Assembly: GCF_009711205.1 (NCBI RefSeq)
Contig: NZ_WMIG01000021.1
Coordinates: forward strand, 1 to 64,000
Reading direction: 5' to 3'
Length of the DNA: 64,000 nucleotides
Source: Paracoccus litorisediminis
Lineage (GTDB): Bacteria; Pseudomonadota; Alphaproteobacteria; Rhodobacterales; Rhodobacteraceae
The translations under genes and the position numbers were made by a program. The notes beneath the pieces were generated by a model. The model was not told the DNA's origin and searched no databases. It worked only from the letters and a program-made list of their open reading frames with translations. Position 1 is the stretch's first letter. Every line of letters begins with the position of its first letter. This document shows positions 55,171 through 63,955 of this stretch, piece by piece.

Positions 55171-55680
55171 TTGAGCAAGGATTTGTGCCTGCCACCCATC
55201 CGCGCCGATGGTTTGCAGCTTGAGGAACACCGCGCCTTCCAAGAGCGCTATTGGCGCGTTCAGCGTGTCGCGTGGCTAGGTTATGGCACCGCGATGCTGC
55301 TTGCCCTGCTAGGTCTGACCGGCAGCGGCGGCGCATTCCATCTGCAAGAGATCCGCATGTCCGGCGCGGTGGCGCAAATGCCGCGGGTGGCGCGTTGGGA
55401 GGAATGGGATGAAATCCGCGTCCGCTTCTTAGAGCCGCGTGACACCCATGACCTGACCATCGGCACGGGCTTTTTCAATTTGTTCGAGGTCGGGCGCATC
55501 CAGCCCGATCCCGAGACGAGCCGCCTGACGACACAGGCCCATGAGATGCGTTTTTCCGCCGCGGGCCCTGCCCCGCATGAGATCCGGATCTCGACCCGAC
55601 CCATGCATTTTGGCTGGGCCCGCTTTGATCTCGGCCTCGACGGCGAAAGCCGCAGCGTCAACATCCTCGTCCTGCCATAG
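55171..55680 (+). CDS. Hypothetical membrane-anchored protein upstream of DUF421
   Basis: A 169-residue protein with one membrane helix (about 35-58, VAWLGYGTAMLLALLGLTG) and a roughly 110-residue soluble domain, rich in beta strands, that is probably periplasmic. The TTG start has GAGG upstream. It ends 7 bp before the DUF421 gene, so the two likely form a complex or operon. No family name recognised; similar genes accompany DUF421 in relatives by my recollection only. Confidence 0.65.
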   Translation: MSKDLCLPPIRADGLQLEEHRAFQERYWRVQRVAWLGYGTAMLLALLGLTGSGGAFHLQEIRMSGAVAQMPRVARWEEWDEIRVRFLEPRDTHDLTIGTGFFNLFEVGRIQPDPETSRLTTQAHEMRFSAAGPAPHEIRISTRPMHFGWARFDLGLDGESRSVNILVLP

Positions 55681-55687
55681 CTGCGCC

Positions 55688-56143
55688 ATGGATTCCGTCA
55701 TTCGCGGCGTCACCATCTATGCGATCCTGCTGCTGATCACCCGGCTATCGGGGCGAAGGACGTTGGCCCAATCGACGCCTTTCGATTTCGTGCTGTTGCT
55801 CATCATCGCCGAGACGACGCAGCAGGCGTTGTTGGGCGATGATTTCTCGTTGGTCAATGCGCTGATCCTGATCCTGACGCTTTTCTCGGTCGATATCCTG
55901 CTTTCCTATGTGAAGCGCAATTCGCGCCATGTCGCACTTTGGCTCGATGGCGCGCCAACGGTGCTGCTCTCGGGCGGCAAGATCGACGAGCATGCCATGC
56001 GCCGCGCCAGAATGGGCATCGGCGACATTCTGGAAGCGGCGCGACAGCAGCAGGGACTGCGCAGCCTCGACGAGATCGAGGCGGCCGTGCTCGAGATCAG
56101 CGGCGGGATCAGCATCATCCCCAAGGCCAAGGACAAGGGCTGA
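55688..56143 (+). CDS. DUF421 (YetF-like) membrane protein
   Basis: A 151-residue protein with an N-terminal membrane part (about three helices: IRGVTIYAILLLITRLSG, FDFVLLLIIAETTQ, LVNALILILTLFSVDILL) and a cytoplasmic YetF domain (GAPTVLLSGGKIDEHAMRRA to EISGGISIIPKAK). The RLSGRRTLAQSTPFDFVLL stretch is the family signature. Function is unknown; relatives in spore formers affect spore germination. It is the second gene of a stress-type operon. Confidence 0.88.
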   Translation: MDSVIRGVTIYAILLLITRLSGRRTLAQSTPFDFVLLLIIAETTQQALLGDDFSLVNALILILTLFSVDILLSYVKRNSRHVALWLDGAPTVLLSGGKIDEHAMRRARMGIGDILEAARQQQGLRSLDEIEAAVLEISGGISIIPKAKDKG

Positions 56144-56207
56144 GGCGGGAACATTGCGGCATTGCTCAGGTTCCTTCCGAAATGCCGAAGCCATGAGGAT
56201 CGAAGAG

Positions 56208-57066
56208 ATGAAGGATTACCCCAAGCCCCCCTTCCCCGAGCAAAGCCAAGAGCTTCCCGGCAGCTTTCAGGTCATGCAAGCGCGCCCGGATCATGGCGAG
56301 ACCTCTTGGCGCGGCGCAGGCAGGTTGGATGGCAAGATCGCGCTGATCACGGGCGGCGATAGCGGCATTGGCCGTGCCGTCGCCATCGCCTATGCGCGCG
56401 AAGGGGCGGACCTCGCCATTGCCTATCTCGACGAGCGTGACGATGAGCAAGACACTGCCGGATTAGTCAAAGAGGCGGGCTGCGACTGGTTTGTTGCTGG
56501 CCGGAGATCTGGGCGATCCGGCCCATTGCCGCGATGTCGTGGCGCAAACTGTCGCGAAATATGGCCGCATCGACATCCTCGTGAACAATGCCGCGCATCA
56601 GATGAAATTCGATGAGATCGGCGAGATCTCGGACGAGGAATGGCGGCGCACCTTTGCCGTCAATATCGACGCGATGTTCTATCTGGCAAAGGCGGCGATC
56701 CCGCATATGGCGCCGGGAGCCGCGATCATCAACACCGCCTCGATCAATGCCGACAAACCGAACCCGACGCTGCTGGCCTATGCCACGACCAAGGGGGCGA
56801 TCCAGAATTTCACCGCCGGCCTCGCCCAGCTTCTGGCCGAAAAGGGCGTCCGGGTGAATGCGGTCGCCCCCGGTCCGGTCTGGACGCCGCTGATCCCGGC
56901 AAGTTTCCCGCCCGAGGAGGTCGCGAGGTTCGGCGAGAAATACCCGCTGAAACGGCCCGCGCAGCCGGTCGAACTGGCCTCGACCTATGTGATGCTGGCT
57001 GAGCCGATGTCGAGCTATGTCTCGGGCGCGACCATCGCCGTCACCGGCTGCATGCCGATGATCTGA
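56208..57066 (+). pseudogene. Short-chain dehydrogenase (stress-type SDR), frameshifted
   Basis: Two frames encode one classical SDR of about 285 residues of the YdaD/YghA-like, stress-associated type with the N-terminal extension MKDYPKPPFPEQSQELPG. Part one has the NAD(P) motif ALITGGDSGIGRAVAIAYAR. Part two has LAGDLGDP, DILVNNAAHQMKFDEI, the catalytic Ser (NTASIN) and YxxxK (YATTKGA), and ends SYVSGATIAVTG. The break is at TTT (56490-56492); removing one T joins GCDW to LLLAGDLGD. A one-base homopolymer change, natural or technical, is the only lesion. Substrate unknown. Confidence 0.85.
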
Positions 57067-57077
57067 GAAAGGAGAGG

Positions 57078-57296
57078 ATGATGCGAAACCAGATCTTGCG
57101 CCTTGGCCTTGGCATCGCTGCGGGCTTCCTGCTGAAATCCGTACTCGACGCGCGGAGTTCTCGACCTGTCCCGCAACTGGAAAATATCCGCGACGCCGGA
57201 CCCGAGGCGATGGACGAGCCGCCAGAGGAATGGGACATGGTGGATGAACTGAATGACGAATCCTTCCCGGCCAGCGATCCTCCGGCAAATTACTGA
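57078..57296 (+). CDS. Small anchored hypothetical protein
   Basis: 72 residues: a hydrophobic N-terminal segment (QILRLGLGIAAGFLLKSVL), then an acidic tail ending DESFPASDPPANY. The DESFPASDPP motif recurs in small alphaproteobacterial proteins, but no function is known to me. A GGAGAGG lies directly upstream; ATG 57081 would be better spaced than 57078. The gene sits 11 bp after the SDR gene and 3 bp before the topoisomerase gene, in one transcription unit. Confidence 0.7.
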   Translation: MMRNQILRLGLGIAAGFLLKSVLDARSSRPVPQLENIRDAGPEAMDEPPEEWDMVDELNDESFPASDPPANY

Positions 57297-57299
57297 GAG

Positions 57300-58292
57300 A
57301 TGCCGGAAAGACTGGTCTTCGTTTCGGATAGCGATCCCGGCATCTCACGGCGGCGGGCGGGCAAAGGCTTCTCCTATCGCGGACCTCAGGGCGAGGGGCT
57401 AAGCCGCGAAGAAATCGCCCGGATCAAGGCCTTGGCCGTGCCTCCGGCCTATCGCGATGTTTGGATCTGCGCATTGCCCAACGGCCATCTGCAAGCGACC
57501 GGGCGGGACGAGCGGGGCCGAAAGCAATATCGCTATCACCCGCTTTGGAGCGAGGCGCAATCCCGCAACAAATACGACCAGCTTGCGGCTTTCGGTCAGG
57601 CCCTTCCGGCATTGCGTCGCAGGCTCCGGCGCGATCTGCAAGGCGAGGTCGGCGACCGCGCCTTCAGCCTTGCCGCCTTGGTGCTTCTGATCGACCGGAC
57701 CTGTCTGCGCATCGGCAATCCCGCCTATACTGCGGCCAATCGCAGCTTTGGCGCCTCGACCCTGCTGACGCGCCATCTCAGCCTCAGCGCGGAAGGGATT
57801 ATCCAGCTGAAATTCCGCGCCAAGGGCGGCAAGATCTGTCGCCATGCGCTGCGCGACAAACGGTTGAACCGCATCCTGCAAGAAATCGGCGATCTGCCGG
57901 GCCGCAATCTTTTCACCTATCTCGATGAGGACGGCGTGACCCACAGTCTGCATTCGCAAGATGTGAATGCCTATCTTGCCGAGATTGTCGGAGAAGGTAT
58001 GACCGCGAAGACCTTTCGGACATGGGGTGGCACACTCGCGGCCTTCGAACTTGCAGCGGGTTTGGCTGCGGATGCCCGGCTTACCCCGCGCATGTTGGCC
58101 CAAGCCGCCGCCGAGAGGCTGTTCAATACCCCGACCGTCTGCCGCAAATCCTACATCCACTCAGCGGTACTGGAATTAGCCGCGCAGCCGCCTGCAGAGC
58201 GCAGCGCATATCTCGCAAGCATAGCATGCCCCGATATCGCCGAACTGCGCGCAAGCGAGCGACGTCTGCTCGCCTTTCTCGGCCATATCTAG
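57300..58292 (+). CDS. Type IB DNA topoisomerase
   Basis: A 330-residue poxvirus-type topoisomerase that relaxes DNA through a 3'-phosphotyrosyl bond. The catalytic set is visible: Arg137 in LIDRTCLRIGN, a Lys in LKFRAKGGK, Arg240 in AKTFRTWGGT, and nucleophile Tyr285 in CRKSYIHSAV. The N-terminal FSYRGPQGEGLS region is typical of bacterial TopIB. Such genes are often general-stress genes in alphaproteobacteria. It lies in the DUF421-SDR transcription unit, 3 bp after the small protein gene. Confidence 0.92.
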   Translation: MPERLVFVSDSDPGISRRRAGKGFSYRGPQGEGLSREEIARIKALAVPPAYRDVWICALPNGHLQATGRDERGRKQYRYHPLWSEAQSRNKYDQLAAFGQALPALRRRLRRDLQGEVGDRAFSLAALVLLIDRTCLRIGNPAYTAANRSFGASTLLTRHLSLSAEGIIQLKFRAKGGKICRHALRDKRLNRILQEIGDLPGRNLFTYLDEDGVTHSLHSQDVNAYLAEIVGEGMTAKTFRTWGGTLAAFELAAGLAADARLTPRMLAQAAAERLFNTPTVCRKSYIHSAVLELAAQPPAERSAYLASIACPDIAELRASERRLLAFLGHI

Positions 58293-58418
58293 GACGCGCG
58301 CACCCAATCAGCGATTTTCCACGTCCAGCCGATCTGACGGGAACGATTGGGCCGCAGGTAAGCCCAGTTCAACAAGGCCGCAGGCTCGGTTCCCCGGCCC
58401 AAGGACCTGTTGCTTGGG

Positions 58419-58444
58419 GGAAACAAAATCCACTCACGCGCGTT
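58419..58444 (+). promoter_or_regulatory. Near-match EcfG promoter of phyR
   Basis: GGAAAC (58419-58424), a 16-nt spacer and CGTT (58441-58444), ending 32 nt before the phyR ATG. It has one extra A in the -35 box compared with GGAAC, as at 42609. Autoregulation of phyR is known in other alphaproteobacteria. Confidence 0.6.
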
Positions 58445-58476
58445 AGGGCCGGGAAGATAAAAAACCAGAGGTCTCA

Positions 58477-59280
58477 ATGGCACCCGCAGATTTGGCACAA
58501 GCGATCAGTCAGGAAGTCCGGTATTTGCGCCGCTACGCGCGCGCTTTGACGGGCAGCCAAAGGGCCGGAGACAATTATGCCGCCGCAACCCTCGAAACGA
58601 TTTTGATCGACCCTAGCCTTGTGCAGCCCGATGATATTCGGGTCGGACTTTTCCGGACCTTCCATGGCCTGTGGCAAAGCTCAGGTCAGCCGATCGAAAT
58701 CCAGCCCGAGAATGCCCGCGAAATGAATGCTCAGGCATTTCTGCGTCGCCTGACGCCGAATTCGCGCGAGGCCCTGTTGCTTCACGCGATCGAGGACATG
58801 AATTACGACCAGATCGCCCGCATCATGGAGATCAGCCCGCAAGAGGCCGAAGAACTGGTTGCGATCGCGCGGCGCGAGTTGTCTGACCGATTGACCTCGA
58901 ATGTCATGATCATCGAAGATGAATCCATCATCGCGATGGATCTCAAGAGCATCGTTCAAGCCATGGGCCATGAGGTGACGGGGATTGCCCGCACGCACAA
59001 AGCTGCCGTGGATCTGGCGCATCGCAAACGCCCGGATGTGATCCTTTCCGATATCCAACTTGCCGATGGGTCCTCGGGATTGGATGCTGTGAGTCAATTG
59101 CTGAATGATCTGGGCGATATTCCGGTGGTCTTCATCACCGCCTTCCCGGAACGCCTGCTGACCGGCGAGCGCCCCGAGCCAACCTATCTGCTGCAAAAAC
59201 CCTATAGCGAAGAGCAGGTCGCCTCGGCGCTCAGTCAGGCGATCTTCTTCTCCTCGCGCGAAGGCATGGCGGCGGCCTGA
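58477..59280 (+). CDS. phyR: PhyR-type general stress response regulator (anti-anti-sigma factor)
   Basis: A 267-residue regulator with the diagnostic PhyR layout: an N-terminal sigma-factor-like domain (1-135: LRRYARALTGSQRAGD, a sigma4-like LLLHAIEDMNYDQIARIM) and a C-terminal receiver (140-260, VMIIEDESIIAMDL, phosphorylation site Asp192 in VILSDIQLADG, signature FITAFPERL). In known systems phosphorylated PhyR captures the anti-sigma factor NepR through the sigma-like domain and frees EcfG. nepR and ecfG are not in this window, so this PhyR is unlinked from them or is an extra copy. Many EcfG-type promoters surround it. Confidence 0.93.
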   Translation: MAPADLAQAISQEVRYLRRYARALTGSQRAGDNYAAATLETILIDPSLVQPDDIRVGLFRTFHGLWQSSGQPIEIQPENAREMNAQAFLRRLTPNSREALLLHAIEDMNYDQIARIMEISPQEAEELVAIARRELSDRLTSNVMIIEDESIIAMDLKSIVQAMGHEVTGIARTHKAAVDLAHRKRPDVILSDIQLADGSSGLDAVSQLLNDLGDIPVVFITAFPERLLTGERPEPTYLLQKPYSEEQVASALSQAIFFSSREGMAAA

Positions 59281-59296
59281 TCGCCGTTGTGACATC

Positions 59297-59318
59297 GGAG
59301 AGGCGGCCTCGCCTCTCC
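59297..59318. terminator. Hairpin after phyR
   Basis: GGAGAGGCG and CGCCTCTCC form a perfect 9-bp stem with a GCCT loop, 16 nt after the phyR stop. No U-tract follows, so it may stabilise the 3' end rather than terminate by itself. Confidence 0.5.
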
Positions 59319-59376
59319 AATCTGCTCCGAATCCAGCAGAACTTGTTCCTCGTGGCTGCGGGCTCCAAAGTTTTCA

Positions 59377-59401
59377 GGAACAAGCATTGGATTGGATGGT
59401 T
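59377..59401 (+). promoter_or_regulatory. EcfG-type general-stress promoter of the paoABC-like operon
   Basis: GGAAC (59377-59381), a 16-nt spacer and GGTT (59398-59401), ending 34 nt before ATG 59436. Confidence 0.75.
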
Positions 59402-59435
59402 CCGACACTCCCGCCAAGCGGCCAGAGGAGATGTC

Positions 59436-59951
59436 ATGTCCTGCAACCCGCCAGCCAAATTCACCGTCAACGGCATGGCCCGCACCTATACGGGCGATCC
59501 CAGACGCAGCCTTCTCGATTTTCTGCGCGACGACCTCGGTCTTTGCGGCACCAAAAAGGGATGCGATCATGGTCAATGCGGTGCGTGCACGGTGATCGTC
59601 GATGGTCGCCGGATCAACTCCTGCCTCACGCTCGCCATCATGCAACACGGCTCCGAGATCACGACGATTGAAGGCTTGGGCGAGCCGGATCACCTCTCCG
59701 CGCTGCAACGGGCCTTCATCAAGCATGACGGTTTTCAATGCGGTTATTGCACCCCCGGCCAGATCTGTTCGGCCACCGCGATGCTGGAGGAATTGGCGCA
59801 AGGCTGGCCAAGCCATGTCAGTGCGGATCTGCAACACATCAAACTAAGTGATGACGAGTTGCGTGAGCGCATGAGCGGCAATCTTTGCCGCTGCGGCGCA
59901 TATTCCAACATCATCGCGGCGATCCGCGAGATCACGGAGGCAACTCCATGA
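59436..59951 (+). CDS. paoA: Aldehyde oxidoreductase iron-sulfur subunit (PaoA-like)
   Basis: A 171-residue subunit with two [2Fe-2S] clusters. The plant-ferredoxin-type cluster uses Cys43, 48, 51 and 63 (CDHGQCGAC). The helical cluster uses Cys102, 105, 151 and 153 (CGYCTPGQ, CRC). It passes electrons from the molybdenum centre to FAD. Unlike E. coli PaoA it has no Tat signal peptide, so the enzyme is probably cytoplasmic. ATG 59436 has AGAGGAG upstream. The stop overlaps the next start as ATGA. Confidence 0.93.
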   Translation: MSCNPPAKFTVNGMARTYTGDPRRSLLDFLRDDLGLCGTKKGCDHGQCGACTVIVDGRRINSCLTLAIMQHGSEITTIEGLGEPDHLSALQRAFIKHDGFQCGYCTPGQICSATAMLEELAQGWPSHVSADLQHIKLSDDELRERMSGNLCRCGAYSNIIAAIREITEATP

Positions 59952-60913
59952 GGCCATTCGAATATCGTCGCGCCACCAAGCCCTCCGATATTAGCGCCGC
60001 GGACCGCATCATCGCGGGCGGCACCAATATCCTCGATCTGATGAAACTTGAAGTCGAAGTGCCCGCGCAGATCATCGACATCAACCCGCTTGGCATGACG
60101 GAAATTTCAGAGATCGATGGCGGGTTGCGCATCGGTGCCATGGTGCGCAATACCGATTGCGCCGCAGATGCGCGGGTTCGCCGCGACTATCCCTTGCTTG
60201 CGCGCGCCATTCTTGCCGGAGCCAGCCCGCAATTGCGCAATCGCGCCACGACCGGGGGCAATCTTTGCCAAAGAACCCGTTGCAGCTATTTCATGCAGCC
60301 AGAGGCGCGCTGCAATAAACGTGATCCTGGCACGGGCTGCGACGCCTTGCACGGCGTCAATCGCAGCCACGCGATCTTTGGCGCCTCGGAAAACTGCATC
60401 GCGACCTATCCCGGTGATATGGCCGTGGCGCTCTTGGCACTGGGTGCGTCGGTCGAGATTTTGGGAAGAACTGGCACGCGCTCGGTGCCCATCGGTGACT
60501 TCCACCGCCTGCCAGAGCATCAGCCCGCGAAGGATAATCTACTGGAGCCCGGGGAACTGATCTCGTCGGTCACTTTACCGCCCGCGATGGGCGGCGCGCA
60601 AATCTACCGAAAGGTGCGGGACCGCTCCTCATTTGCCTTTGCCCTCGTCTCGGTTGCCGCCGCGATCACGATTGCAGACGGGCGTATCCGCCATGCCGCT
60701 CTGGCCTTCGGAAGCGTCGCCCATAAACCATGGCAGGACCCGGCGGTTGAGACGGCACTGGTCGGGCAGGAGCCCTCCTTGAAGCTGTTTGCGCAGGCAG
60801 CCGATCTGCTCGTCGGAAAGGCGAAGGCTCAGAGTGGCAATGCTTTCAAAATACCGCTCCTGCGCCGCGCGCTGATTGCCGTGCTGAGCGAGGCAACCAA
60901 CACGGAGGCGTGA
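59948..60913 (+). CDS. paoB: Aldehyde oxidoreductase FAD subunit (PaoB-like)
   Basis: A 321-residue FAD-binding subunit of the xanthine oxidase family: AGGTNILDLMK binds FAD and ATTGGNLCQRT continues the site. Cys107, 112, 122 and 131 (CQRTRCSYF, CNKRDPGTGC) match the extra [4Fe-4S] cluster of E. coli PaoB and distinguish it from ordinary xanthine dehydrogenases. It starts with a 4-bp overlap with the iron-sulfur subunit gene. Confidence 0.92.
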   Translation: MRPFEYRRATKPSDISAADRIIAGGTNILDLMKLEVEVPAQIIDINPLGMTEISEIDGGLRIGAMVRNTDCAADARVRRDYPLLARAILAGASPQLRNRATTGGNLCQRTRCSYFMQPEARCNKRDPGTGCDALHGVNRSHAIFGASENCIATYPGDMAVALLALGASVEILGRTGTRSVPIGDFHRLPEHQPAKDNLLEPGELISSVTLPPAMGGAQIYRKVRDRSSFAFALVSVAAAITIADGRIRHAALAFGSVAHKPWQDPAVETALVGQEPSLKLFAQAADLLVGKAKAQSGNAFKIPLLRRALIAVLSEATNTEA

Positions 60914-60915
60914 CG

Positions 60916-63114
60916 ATGTTTGGAACCTTTGACAGTCCCGACCAAAGGAACCTGCTTGACCGGACCGGTCAGGGGATTATCGGCAAAGGGCTGGATCGTC
61001 CGGAGGCGGGCCTCAAGGTCACGGGGCGCGCAACCTATGCCGCCGAATACCGCCCCGAGAATTGCGCCGATGGCGTGCTCGTCACCGCGACGGTCGCGCA
61101 AGGCAAAATCTTGCAGATCGAGTCCGAAAAGATCGAAGCACTGCCCGGCGTTTTGGGCATCTTTACCGACAAACTTATGTTGCGACGACCAGCGCAGGGC
61201 ACGGCCGGTCGGGCACCGGCCCAGGATCCGCGTCAGATCGAATATCATGGGCAACCTCTTGCCCTCGTCGTCGCAGAGACATTCGAACAGGCAATGCATG
61301 CGGCCAAGGCGCTCTGCATCACCTATGAACGACATCACGACGTGCCTTATGATCCCGAGACCGCACCGTCGGAGCCCGCCGAAAAACCCATCATTCTCGG
61401 TGATCTCGACGAGGCCATGGCAAATGCCGCCCATAAGGTAGATGCGACATATGAGACCGCAGGCCATGCCAGCGCTGCCATGGAGCCCCATGCCTCGATC
61501 GCCAGTTGGCAAGGCGATGATTTGACAATTTGGGGCAGTTTCCAGATGATTTCGCATAATGTGAAAGAACTCGCCGACGCGTTGCGGATCGCGCCAAAGC
61601 GCGTGCGCATCCTCTCGCCCTATGTCGGGGGCGGCTTCGGCTCGAAGCTGGGGATATCCCATGACGCGGTCGCGGCGGCGCTTGCGGCCAAGGCCCTCGG
61701 GCGCCCGGTCCGTGTGGTCCTGACCCGGCAGCAGGTCTTCACCACGATCATGCGTCGCTCGGAAACCAGGCAACGTCTGCGCCTTGCTGCCGATGGCGAT
61801 GGTCGCCTGACCGGCTTGGGGCACGAGGCCTGGGTTTCGAACCTGCCGCAAGAAAGCTTTGCCGAACCGGTGACCCAGGCCACGCAGTTCCTTTACGGCG
61901 GCGAAAATCGCAAGCTTTGCGTCAATATTGCCCGGATCAGCCGGCTGACCGCTGGGTCGGTACGCGCGCCCGGTGAGGCGGTCGGCATGCAGGCCCTAGA
62001 AGCCGCGATGGACGAGTTGGCCGAAAGAGCCGGTCTCGACCCGATCGAACTGCGTAAGCGTAATCTGCCCTCAAGCGAACCCGGTAAAGATCGGCCCTAT
62101 TCCTCGCGCATGTTGGCCGAGGCCTTGGACCAAGGTGCTGCGGCCTTTGGTTGGCATGAACGGCAACCCAAGCCCTGCATGACCCGAGAGGGCGAATGGT
62201 GGATCGGCTTGGGCGTTGCCTCGGCCGCGCGGGTCAATATGCTGATGCCGGCTGCAGCGCGGGTGCGGCTCGAGCCTGATGGCAGCCTTCTCGTGCAATC
62301 CGACCAAACCGATATCGGCACCGGAAGCTATGCCATTCTTGGCCAGATCGCTGGGGAAATGCTGGGCGTGCCGATCGAGCGGGTGCGGGTGGAATTGGGC
62401 GATAGCGAGTTGCCGTCAGGGGCAGGCTCCGGGGGCAGTTTCGGCGCGAGTTCGACAGGCTCGGCGGTGTTTCGCGCCTGCGAGGCGATCCGCGACCGCC
62501 TGGCGCATCGCCTGGGGGCGCGTTCCGATAGGCTGGACCTGCGTAATGGCATCGCATCGAGCGGAGAACGTTCCGCGCCGGTGGCCGAACTTCTGCGCGG
62601 ATATGCGCTTGAGGAAATTGGCCGCATCAAACCAGGCAAGACCCAGATCGACTATGCCCAAGCCAGCTATGGCGCGTTTTTCTGCGAAGTCGCGGTGAAC
62701 GCCTTTACCGCCGAGACCCGCATCAGGCGCTTGCTGGGTGTTTTCGGCTTCGGGCGTGTGCTGAACCAAAAGACCGCACGCTCGCAATGTCTGGGCGGCA
62801 TGGTCTGGGGCATCGGCTCGGCCCTGAGCGAAGAATTGTCCTTTGATCTGCGTGATGGCCGGTTGATGAACCATGATCTCGAGCAATATCACCTGCCCGT
62901 TCATGCCGATATTCCGGATCTGGACGTGATATTGCTGGAAGAACGCGATACAGCCGCCAGCCCCTTGCAAGCGAAAGGTGTCGGGGAATTAGGGATTTGC
63001 GGCACCGCCGGTGCCATCGCCAATGCCGTCTACAATGCCTGTGGTGTGCGCGCCTATAGTTTTCCGATCACACCCGACCGTCTCATCGACAGGCTCCCCG
63101 AACCGTTGACGTGA
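60916..63114 (+). CDS. paoC: Aldehyde oxidoreductase molybdenum-binding subunit (PaoC-like)
   Basis: A 732-residue large subunit of a molybdenum-cytosine-dinucleotide enzyme that oxidises aldehydes, often aromatic ones, to acids. Cofactor-binding segments include GGGFGSKLG, GSVRAPGEAVG and GAGSGGSFGASSTGS. The catalytic Glu is in KGVGELGICGTAGA near the C-terminus. GGAGG precedes ATG 60916; a GTG two codons earlier would overlap paoB. The PaoD/XdhC-type cofactor-insertion chaperone is not in the window. Under an EcfG-type promoter it may remove aldehydes formed during oxidative or carbonyl stress. Confidence 0.94.
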   Translation: MFGTFDSPDQRNLLDRTGQGIIGKGLDRPEAGLKVTGRATYAAEYRPENCADGVLVTATVAQGKILQIESEKIEALPGVLGIFTDKLMLRRPAQGTAGRAPAQDPRQIEYHGQPLALVVAETFEQAMHAAKALCITYERHHDVPYDPETAPSEPAEKPIILGDLDEAMANAAHKVDATYETAGHASAAMEPHASIASWQGDDLTIWGSFQMISHNVKELADALRIAPKRVRILSPYVGGGFGSKLGISHDAVAAALAAKALGRPVRVVLTRQQVFTTIMRRSETRQRLRLAADGDGRLTGLGHEAWVSNLPQESFAEPVTQATQFLYGGENRKLCVNIARISRLTAGSVRAPGEAVGMQALEAAMDELAERAGLDPIELRKRNLPSSEPGKDRPYSSRMLAEALDQGAAAFGWHERQPKPCMTREGEWWIGLGVASAARVNMLMPAAARVRLEPDGSLLVQSDQTDIGTGSYAILGQIAGEMLGVPIERVRVELGDSELPSGAGSGGSFGASSTGSAVFRACEAIRDRLAHRLGARSDRLDLRNGIASSGERSAPVAELLRGYALEEIGRIKPGKTQIDYAQASYGAFFCEVAVNAFTAETRIRRLLGVFGFGRVLNQKTARSQCLGGMVWGIGSALSEELSFDLRDGRLMNHDLEQYHLPVHADIPDLDVILLEERDTAASPLQAKGVGELGICGTAGAIANAVYNACGVRAYSFPITPDRLIDRLPEPLT

Positions 63115-63135
63115 AAGCCAGCGCGCCCTCCGACC

Positions 63136-63411
63136 TCACGGCTCTGGTGCATGTAGCTTGCGCAGAATGATCGTGCCGCGAAAGACCTCCTCGTCACCGG
63201 CGCTTGCGACCTGCGAGACATTGACGTTTTCGAGATGGACGATCTGCGTCCCGCCATCGGCGAGATCCAGACGAGCTTCATTGTCTCGTGGCATCTCGCC
63301 TTCGGGCAAAACCATGTCGATTGAAAACACATAACCGGTCGGCGTGGGATCGACCGTGCCGGTGACGGGCTCGATGCCGGTCAGAAAAAGTGTCGCATGC
63401 ATTATCGCCAT
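63136..63411 (-). CDS. Hypothetical small beta-rich protein
   Basis: A 91-residue protein without signal peptide or membrane segment (start at 63411, or Met at 63402). The sequence alternates short strands (HATLFLTGIEPVTGTVDPTP) and ends with a basic FRGTIILRKLHAPEP. No family recognised. It is downstream of, and on the same strand as, the host-attachment-family gene, 19 bp after its stop, so it is probably cotranscribed. It is convergent with paoC. Confidence 0.6.
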   Translation of the reverse strand: MAIMHATLFLTGIEPVTGTVDPTPTGYVFSIDMVLPEGEMPRDNEARLDLADGGTQIVHLENVNVSQVASAGDEEVFRGTIILRKLHAPEP

Positions 63412-63430
63412 TCCTCTTTGCCGATCAGAA

Positions 63431-63889
63431 TCAGACCGGGTCGAATTCGGCTTTTAGAACCCGTTCGATCTCCGGGATTGGATGGTTTGTAAGGGTTTTG
63501 GGGATTTCTGCGACAACGCGCTCTGTGACCGTCTGATGCAGTTGCGCCCGGATTGCGGCCAGAACTTCGGGCGCGGCAACCAAAATAATGCGGGCAAAAT
63601 TCTGCTGCTCGGCATGGTCGTAAAGCAATTCGGCGAGGTGCCGACCAAAACGCTCTTTTTCCAGCTGATGCCAATCGGTTTCCTCATAGGCCGAGCGTGC
63701 CGAACCTACGCTTTGATGTTGCCGACCCGGTCGGCTTGTCGATTGCTCACGGTCAAGGGGATTGGCTTGGGTTTCCTTACCGCGCACCTTGAGGACCGGA
63801 TATTCCGCGTCACCTTCATTCTCGAGAAACAGGGCCTTTTCGCCATCGGCCACCAAAACCCATGTGCCGTTGTTCAATATGCGTGCCAC
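63431..63889 (-). CDS. Host attachment protein family (baeRF-like)
   Basis: A 152-residue protein of the group annotated 'protein required for attachment to host cells', related to the eRF1-like baeRF fold. It starts ARILNNGTWVLVADGEKALF and has WHQLEKERFGRHLAELLYDHA and ARIILVAAPEVLAAIRAQL. I chose GTG 63889, preceded by AAGGAG; the longer start at 63934 lies in non-family sequence. The family is found next to stress genes and possibly acts on ribosomes or RNA; the attachment name is historical. A near-match EcfG promoter lies upstream. Confidence 0.85.
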   Translation of the reverse strand: MARILNNGTWVLVADGEKALFLENEGDAEYPVLKVRGKETQANPLDREQSTSRPGRQHQSVGSARSAYEETDWHQLEKERFGRHLAELLYDHAEQQNFARIILVAAPEVLAAIRAQLHQTVTERVVAEIPKTLTNHPIPEIERVLKAEFDPV

Positions 63890-63955
63890 GTTGTTTCTCC
63901 TTATATGTCGATGACGTGTCGGGACTTCCATCAAGTCCGGTTGCGGGACGGTGCA

